Origin: Bacteroidaceae bacterium
GTDB lineage: Bacteria; Bacteroidota; Bacteroidia; Bacteroidales; Bacteroidaceae
DNA length: 34,958 nucleotides
Assembly (NCBI GenBank): GCA_017940565.1
Contig: JAGAYH010000053.1
Location: 1 to 34,958, forward strand
Direction: 5' to 3'
The notes under the pieces are model-generated. The model was not told where the DNA came from. It did not search any database and saw only the letters and a list, made by a program, of their open reading frames with translations. The position numbers and the translations under genes are program-made. Within the stretch, counting starts at the first letter, position 1. Every line of letters starts with the position of its first letter. Shown here piece by piece: positions 31,107 through 34,958 of the stretch.

Positions 31107-31688
31107 ATGAGAAAATCCGTCTGTGTCTTCTGTGCATCCAGTGAAAATGTCCCTGAAGTGTACCGGCTGGCTGCTGTGCGAACCGGCGAATTGTGTGCCG
31201 AGCAAGACATTCAACTGGTGAACGGAGCCGGTGCTCTGGGGCTGATGGGGCTTAGTTCCAACGCTTGTCTTAATGCAGGCGGAAAGGTAACCGGCGTCAT
31301 TCCCCAATTCATGGTGGACCGCGGCTGGTGTCACCACGGACTGACGGAACTGGTGATAACTCCAGACATGGCCACCCGACGCCAGCGGATGCGTGACCTC
31401 AGTGAGGGCATCATTTGCCTGGCCGGCGGATGCGGCACGCTTGAAGAACTCTTTGAGACGGTAACTCAGCGTCAAATGGGATTCTATCCTCATCCTATTG
31501 TCCTGCTTAATACGGGCGGGTATTATGATGCGCTCATTGCGTGGTGGCGACGGGCCCAGGAAGAACACTTCATGCGCTCTGACCATGCCGACTTGTGGCA
31601 CGTGGCCGGAACACCTGAGGAAGCGTTCCGACTGTTTCAGACTCTGCCAGAACGTAAAGATACCAATGAAGAATTGTCCCGTCGATGA
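31107..31688 (+). CDS. LOG-family Rossmann-fold protein (TIGR00730 type)
   Basis: A 193-residue protein of the LOG/YgdH family; characterised members remove ribose 5-phosphate from cytokinin or purine nucleoside 5'-monophosphates. Visible landmarks: MRKSVCVFCASSENVPEVY, LVNGAGALGLMG (residues 38-48; usually GGG..GLMG), MATRRQRM with the conserved Arg, and CLAGGCGTLEELFE (about 104-117), the PGGxGTxxE motif with Ala in place of Pro and the catalytic-type Glu kept. Length is normal. Its stop overlaps the ATG of the DUF4271 gene (ATGA). The role in this organism is probably nucleotide salvage, but this is inferred from the family only. Confidence 0.88.
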   Translation: MRKSVCVFCASSENVPEVYRLAAVRTGELCAEQDIQLVNGAGALGLMGLSSNACLNAGGKVTGVIPQFMVDRGWCHHGLTELVITPDMATRRQRMRDLSEGIICLAGGCGTLEELFETVTQRQMGFYPHPIVLLNTGGYYDALIAWWRRAQEEHFMRSDHADLWHVAGTPEEAFRLFQTLPERKDTNEELSRR

Positions 31689-32707
31689 ATTCTCCTCAAA
31701 CGGACACGACAGCCTACGTCTTTGAGCCGGTCGTAACCGATACGGTGGCCCGGCCCAAAGTCCAGCGCCCCCAAACGCCGGCGCAAGCCATACGTATGCT
31801 GCCTTCTAATGCCACAGAGGAAGAGAAAGACGCCATCGTACAGAAGTATTTCAAGCCAGTCATCGTGGCTCCTTCTGGTCGGCCAGACACGCTCTCGCTG
31901 CCAGGACTGGAGGCAAAGAGCACGGCCTATGAAACGATGATATCATACAAAGACGGGTTTTTCAAGGACAACGCTTATTTGAAAACCGGTCGCGATGCCG
32001 CACTTTATGGTATGGCCGGTGACCCTGTGCCTTACCAGTTGCGTACCGACGTGTTTGTCACTTCTATACTGATGTTGAGCTTTTTTGTGGTGATGTTTAT
32101 CTTCTCCCGCTCAATTCATGTGGTGGGCACACAACTCAAGAATTTCTTCTACAACCGTGACCGTAAGGAAATCTTTACTCTGAAGAGCGACAGCGAGATG
32201 AAGAATCAGGCTTTCATCGTGCTGCTCGCGTCGTTCTTGTTGTCCATTCTTGCCTTCAAGTACACTGAGACGGCATTGCCAGAAAGTTTTGCCCAGATAT
32301 CGCCATATAAACTGTTGGGACTTGACATGCTTATTCTGCTAAGCTATTATTTCCTGAAGTATTTGGCCTATAGTGTGTGTAACTGGACTTTCTTCTCTTC
32401 TCAAAAACGCTCGCAGTGGATGAACGCCTATAACCTCATCGTTTTGTGCAAAGCCATGTGTTTTTTTCCTCTGGTATTGGTGGTCGTTTACTTCGACTTG
32501 CCCGTTCTGACGGCGGTTTACGCGTTTTTACTCATTTTGGCAGTCTCGGAAATTATGGTGATTTTCAAAGCAAAACAAATCTTTTTTGCCTATAAATTTG
32601 GTCTGCTCCATCTTTTTTTGTACTTTTGCACGCTCGAAATGGCACCCCTCCTTTTTTTGGTAGGAACAATGGCCTATGCAAACCGCTATTTAATTGAATT
32701 TGTTTAA
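31685..32707 (+). CDS. DUF4271 membrane protein
   Basis: 340 residues. The first 115 are hydrophilic and Pro/Thr-rich (RPQTPAQAIRMLPSNATEEE), and the rest holds about seven transmembrane segments (from VTSILMLSFFVVMFIFS near residue 125 to MAPLLFLVGTMAYANRYLIEF at the end). This matches the Bacteroidetes-specific DUF4271 family, which regularly sits immediately before hemD. Function is unknown; the conserved neighbourhood gives no firm clue beyond a membrane location. It starts within the LOG gene stop (4-base overlap), so it is translationally coupled. Its 3' end contains a consensus promoter for the following genes. Confidence 0.85.
   Translation: MNSPQTDTTAYVFEPVVTDTVARPKVQRPQTPAQAIRMLPSNATEEEKDAIVQKYFKPVIVAPSGRPDTLSLPGLEAKSTAYETMISYKDGFFKDNAYLKTGRDAALYGMAGDPVPYQLRTDVFVTSILMLSFFVVMFIFSRSIHVVGTQLKNFFYNRDRKEIFTLKSDSEMKNQAFIVLLASFLLSILAFKYTETALPESFAQISPYKLLGLDMLILLSYYFLKYLAYSVCNWTFFSSQKRSQWMNAYNLIVLCKAMCFFPLVLVVVYFDLPVLTAVYAFLLILAVSEIMVIFKAKQIFFAYKFGLLHLFLYFCTLEMAPLLFLVGTMAYANRYLIEFV
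32597..32628 (+). promoter_or_regulatory. Internal promoter for hemD-rnpA-yidD-tatD
   Basis: TTTG at 32597-32600, 20 bases, TACTTTTG at 32621-32628, inside the end of the DUF4271 coding sequence and 96 bases before the hemD ATG. Spacing and both boxes fit the Bacteroidetes consensus. Confidence 0.65.
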
Positions 32708-32724
32708 CATCGAGAGTGACCGTA

Positions 32725-33471
32725 ATGATTAAAAAGATTCTGGTGTCGCAACCGGCTCCCACGACTGAGAAGAGCCCTTACTTTGACATTGAAAAGAAAT
32801 TCAAAGTAAAAATAGACTTTCGTCCACTCATTCACGTGGAACGCCTTTCAACCAAAGAATTCCGTGCCGAAAAAATCAACATTCTTGATTATACGGCCAT
32901 CGTATTCAATTCACAACACGCCATCGACCATTTCTTTTCCATGTGCAAGGATTTGCGTCTGACCATACCCGAAGACATGAAGTACTTCTTCAACTCCGAG
33001 CGAGTGGCCCTCTATGTGCAGAAATACGTGCAGTACCGCAAACGCAAAATTTTCTTCGGCAAGTCCGGTACCTGGAATGATCTTATTGATGTGATGGCCA
33101 AGCACAAGAAAGAACGTTATCTCGTACCCCAGAATGCTGTGCACCACATGGACATCAAGCCTCTGCTCGATGCCAAGCGTCTCATCCACACAGAGTGCAC
33201 CATGTTCCGTACAGTCAGCACCATGCTCGATAAGAAAGAGCCATTCGACTACGACATGATTGTCTTTTTCACCCCCAGCGGTGTGCAGTCGCTCATCGAC
33301 AACTTCCCCAAGTATAAGCAAGGCAACACAGTTTTTGCCTGCTTTGGTGAAGCCGCTGCCATGACCATTGAAGAAAAGGGATTCCGGCTTGACCTCAAAG
33401 CCCCGTCACCCGAGGCCCCGTCCATGCCGGCTTCGCTTGAAAAATATCTGGAACAAAACCTGAAAGGATAA
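32725..33471 (+). CDS. hemD: Uroporphyrinogen-III synthase (HemD family)
   Basis: 248 residues from the ATG at 32725 (a GTG nine bases upstream is also in frame but the MIKKILVSQPAPTTEKSPY start fits the family). HemD closes hydroxymethylbilane to uroporphyrinogen III in haem synthesis. The two-domain alternating pattern is seen: DYTAIVFNSQHAIDHFF in domain one, then YDMIVFFTPSGVQSLIDNFP and NTVFACFGEAAAMTIEEKGF in domain two; the TPSGV...FGEA.A order is the most conserved signature of this poorly conserved family. Bacteroidetes HemD often sits between DUF4271 and rnpA, as here. The rnpA gene starts 13 bases later. Confidence 0.87.
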   Translation: MIKKILVSQPAPTTEKSPYFDIEKKFKVKIDFRPLIHVERLSTKEFRAEKINILDYTAIVFNSQHAIDHFFSMCKDLRLTIPEDMKYFFNSERVALYVQKYVQYRKRKIFFGKSGTWNDLIDVMAKHKKERYLVPQNAVHHMDIKPLLDAKRLIHTECTMFRTVSTMLDKKEPFDYDMIVFFTPSGVQSLIDNFPKYKQGNTVFACFGEAAAMTIEEKGFRLDLKAPSPEAPSMPASLEKYLEQNLKG

Positions 33472-33484
33472 TCCATTCCTATCC

Positions 33485-33868
33485 ATGCCACTCCACACTT
33501 TTCCTAAATCGGAGCGCATGGTCTCTACCAAAGACATTGAGCTGCTCTTTTCCAGCCCCGAATCCCAGTTTCTTGGCGGTTGGCCCCTGCGTGCTGTCTA
33601 TCGTGAAACAGACCATGGTGAAGAACCTCTCATGGTGCTCATCAGCGTTTCCAAACGTCACCTTCGCAACGCCGTTGACCGCAACCGGGCCAAGCGGCAG
33701 ATGCGCGAAGCATACCGGCTGAAGAAGCAGATTCTGCGTGGACCGCTTTTGGAAAGCGGCCGCCACTTTCATGTGGCCCTCATTTGGCTTGCCAACGGAC
33801 CGCAGCCTTCCGATCAGGTTCACTTCGCCGTCAAGCGTATTCTCAAGCGTATCGCCCGAAGCCTATGA
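33485..33868 (+). CDS. rnpA: Ribonuclease P protein component
   Basis: 127 residues; the protein cofactor of RNase P, which assists the catalytic RNA in trimming tRNA 5' leaders. Signature parts: [19 protein letters not shown] near the start (common start of RnpA), and the RNA-binding RNR motif [20 protein letters not shown] (about residues 57-76), continuing as EAYRLKK. The C-terminal [14 protein letters not shown] is basic as expected. Its TGA stop overlaps the ATG of yidD (ATGA), a standard coupling in many bacteria. Confidence 0.95.
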   Translation: MPLHTFPKSERMVSTKDIELLFSSPESQFLGGWPLRAVYRETDHGEEPLMVLISVSKRHLRNAVDRNRAKRQMREAYRLKKQILRGPLLESGRHFHVALIWLANGPQPSDQVHFAVKRILKRIARSL

Positions 33869-34086
33869 AACGCTTTCTCTCCTCCATTCTCATTCTGCCC
33901 ATCCGCTTCTACCAGAAGTTCATTTCTCCCTTGACGCCGCCGTCGTGCCGTTTCACTCCCACGTGTTCACAATATGCCGTCGAAGCCATCCGCAAGCACG
34001 GACCGTTTCGCGGCCTCTGGCTCGCCCTGCGCCGCATCCTCCGTTGCCATCCCTGGGGCGGCAGCGGTTACGATCCCGTGCCTTAA
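33865..34086 (+). CDS. yidD: Membrane protein insertion efficiency factor YidD
   Basis: 73 residues; a small inner-membrane-associated helper that aids YidC-dependent insertion. The ATG at 33865 ([19 protein letters not shown]) is chosen because it overlaps the rnpA stop and matches the family start; upstream in-frame codons lie inside rnpA. The amphipathic N-terminal helix is followed by the defining [19 protein letters not shown] and [15 protein letters not shown], ending GGSGYDPVP, with all three conserved cysteines. Confidence 0.96.
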   Translation: MKRFLSSILILPIRFYQKFISPLTPPSCRFTPTCSQYAVEAIRKHGPFRGLWLALRRILRCHPWGGSGYDPVP

Positions 34087-34101
34087 TGCCAGGACACGCT
34101 T

Positions 34102-34701
34102 ATGTTGCAGCACATAGCCGACATCCATACCCACCGTCTTGAAGCACCCGCAGGGCAAGCCGTCATCAACCTGCCCGATACCGTGCTGTCGGGAGTACCT
34201 TTTTCTTTTCGCGCAGGGGCTCTCTATTCCGTGGGCATTCATCCTATGTATCCGGGCGACTGGGAGCAAGCCTTCCATGCGGTTGAGACGCTGGCGCATC
34301 GGCCTGAAATCGTGGCCGTCGGCGAGTGCGGGCTCGACAAACTCAGTCCCGTTGCTTTGGAAACGCAGCAAGACTGTTTTTCCCGTCACATCGCCTTGGC
34401 CTGCCAGTTGCAGAAGCCGCTCATCATTCATTGCGTCCGGGCCTGGGACGAACTGCTCCAGACCCTCCGCCGCTCCCCGGCCGGTGTGACGTGCATCGTC
34501 CATGCCTTCCGCGGCAAACCACAGCTGGCTCAGCAACTCTTGCGTGCCGGGCTCTATCTCAGTTTCGGCCCGCGCTTCAATGCCGACAGCCTGCGCCTTT
34601 GTCCGCCCGACCGCCGCTGTGCCGAGACCGACGACTCCGGCCTCCCCGTCGAGGCCGTGCTCCAAAGCCACAGCGAAGCCCTTAAGCGGATGCAAAGTTA
34701 G
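34102..34701 (+). CDS. TatD-family metal-dependent hydrolase, short form
   Basis: 199 residues; a TIM-barrel amidohydrolase-type protein, members of which are 3'-5' DNases or related hydrolases. Metal and catalytic residues are in place: ADIHTHR (His9, His11), AVGECGLDK (Glu75), IIHCVRAWDE (His110), IVHAFRG (His134) and AETDDSGLP (Asp177). The N-terminal part is compact (SVGIHPMYPGDW). The protein stops soon after the last catalytic Asp, so the usual closing helix with its N..R.F motif is missing; Bacteroidetes members tend to be short, but this is shorter than expected. It starts 15 bases after yidD. Confidence 0.85.
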   Translation: MLQHIADIHTHRLEAPAGQAVINLPDTVLSGVPFSFRAGALYSVGIHPMYPGDWEQAFHAVETLAHRPEIVAVGECGLDKLSPVALETQQDCFSRHIALACQLQKPLIIHCVRAWDELLQTLRRSPAGVTCIVHAFRGKPQLAQQLLRAGLYLSFGPRFNADSLRLCPPDRRCAETDDSGLPVEAVLQSHSEALKRMQS

Positions 34702-34855
34702 TGCATCTGCCCACCCCTTTGCAAGCTTTTTTCTCTCCAACCGGAACTAAAAAGTTGCCCGTCTCTCATTGCCAGAGGTTTATTTTTTTTTCTGCTCCAA
34801 GCATGCCCGGCGCGAAAATTTTTCCTTGTTATTTTTTTTGTTTACTATAAACTCG

Positions 34856-34863
34856 TATCTTTG
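34856..34863 (+). promoter_or_regulatory. -7 box (TATCTTTG) for the gene at the right edge
   Basis: TATCTTTG followed by C in an AT-rich stretch. The nearest TTTG (34837-34840) is only 15 bases upstream, so the -33 element is uncertain. Confidence 0.5.
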
Positions 34864-34881
34864 CAACGATATATCCTAGAA

Positions 34882-34958
34882 ATGTGTGCAATGTGTCAAA
34901 AACGAGCTAAAGAAATGCGCAAAAATTTGGTCAATCCGAATTTTTGTGTAAAAACACA
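34882..34958 (+). CDS. Possible start of a CDS cut by the right edge
   Basis: An ATG 18 bases after the -7 box opens a frame (MCAMCQKRAKEMRKNLVNPN, then FCVKT) that is still open at the last base. The DNA is AT-rich and could equally be an untranslated leader of a downstream gene. No family is recognised. Confidence 0.25.
   Translation, partial: MCAMCQKRAKEMRKNLVNPNFCVKT

Noticed and set aside
33499-33515. CCTAAATCGGA near the rnpA start, resembling the family 2 palindrome
   Set aside because: Only 11 bases match and they encode the conserved FPKSER segment of RnpA, so the match is most likely coincidence.
1-34958. CRISPR arrays, tRNA/rRNA genes, insertion sequences, phage or defence genes
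   Set aside because: No regularly spaced repeats, cloverleaf-like segments, transposase, integrase or defence-protein motifs were recognised on either strand by eye; short tRNAs could be missed without a covariance search.

Overview
This window is a chromosomal segment from a member of the Bacteroidales, most likely a Prevotellaceae-type organism with fairly GC-rich coding DNA. Three lines of evidence support this. Many genes are preceded by the Bacteroidetes promoter form (TTG or TTTG, about 19-21 bases, then TAnnTTTG). Three secreted proteins end in the short C-terminal module (YDLQGR..., KGIYIVNGKKV) common in that group. The gene content is also typical: fused SecDF, DUF4271, a golvesin-domain amidase, and the hemD-rnpA-yidD-tatD string. 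No tRNA, rRNA, CRISPR array, transposase or phage gene was recognised.

Layout. 1-2475: the 3' end of a secreted protein gene, a 63-codon peptide gene and a second secreted paralogue. 2640-3440: a SpoU/TrmH RNA methyltransferase. 3570-5335: a BACON + NPCBM protein with a cysteine-rich, cationic tail, followed by a small outer-membrane beta-barrel. 5477-5737 (minus): an HU protein, convergent with the barrel gene through two terminators. 6229-8281: a rhomboid protease overlapping an EEP-family phosphatase/nuclease. 8436-11465: secDF. 11563-16303 (minus): a tight three-gene envelope-modification operon, in which two paralogous phosphoethanolamine-transferase-like proteins flank an acyltransferase. 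16815-20339: a 1174-residue modular secreted protein. 20638-23997: dsbD and a purine permease. 24349-29245 (minus): a golvesin/amidase-like protein and a metallophosphoesterase-PQQ-propeller protein. 29770-34701: metK, a LOG-family protein, DUF4271, hemD, rnpA, yidD and a tatD-type hydrolase in one closely packed run.

How the genes fit together. Most of the window serves the cell envelope: secretion (SecDF, YidD), disulfide handling (DsbD), intramembrane proteolysis, surface-sugar or lipid decoration (the sulfatase-fold/acyltransferase operon), peptidoglycan-related hydrolysis and several surface-adhesive proteins. The metK to tatD run mixes housekeeping functions, and a second consensus promoter inside the DUF4271 gene probably feeds hemD-rnpA-yidD-tatD.

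The points that most deserve a second look are: (i) two families of short composite palindromic repeats, one copy of which sits in frame inside a coding sequence; (ii) a metK leader whose core order resembles the SAM-II riboswitch; (iii) the cysteine-rich cationic tail on the NPCBM protein; (iv) tandem surface paralogues with sharply mosaic base composition and a small peptide gene between them; (v) the duplicated transferase/acyltransferase operon, with a TTG start and a promoter almost touching its first codon. I did not find a convincing wholly new defence or mobile system.
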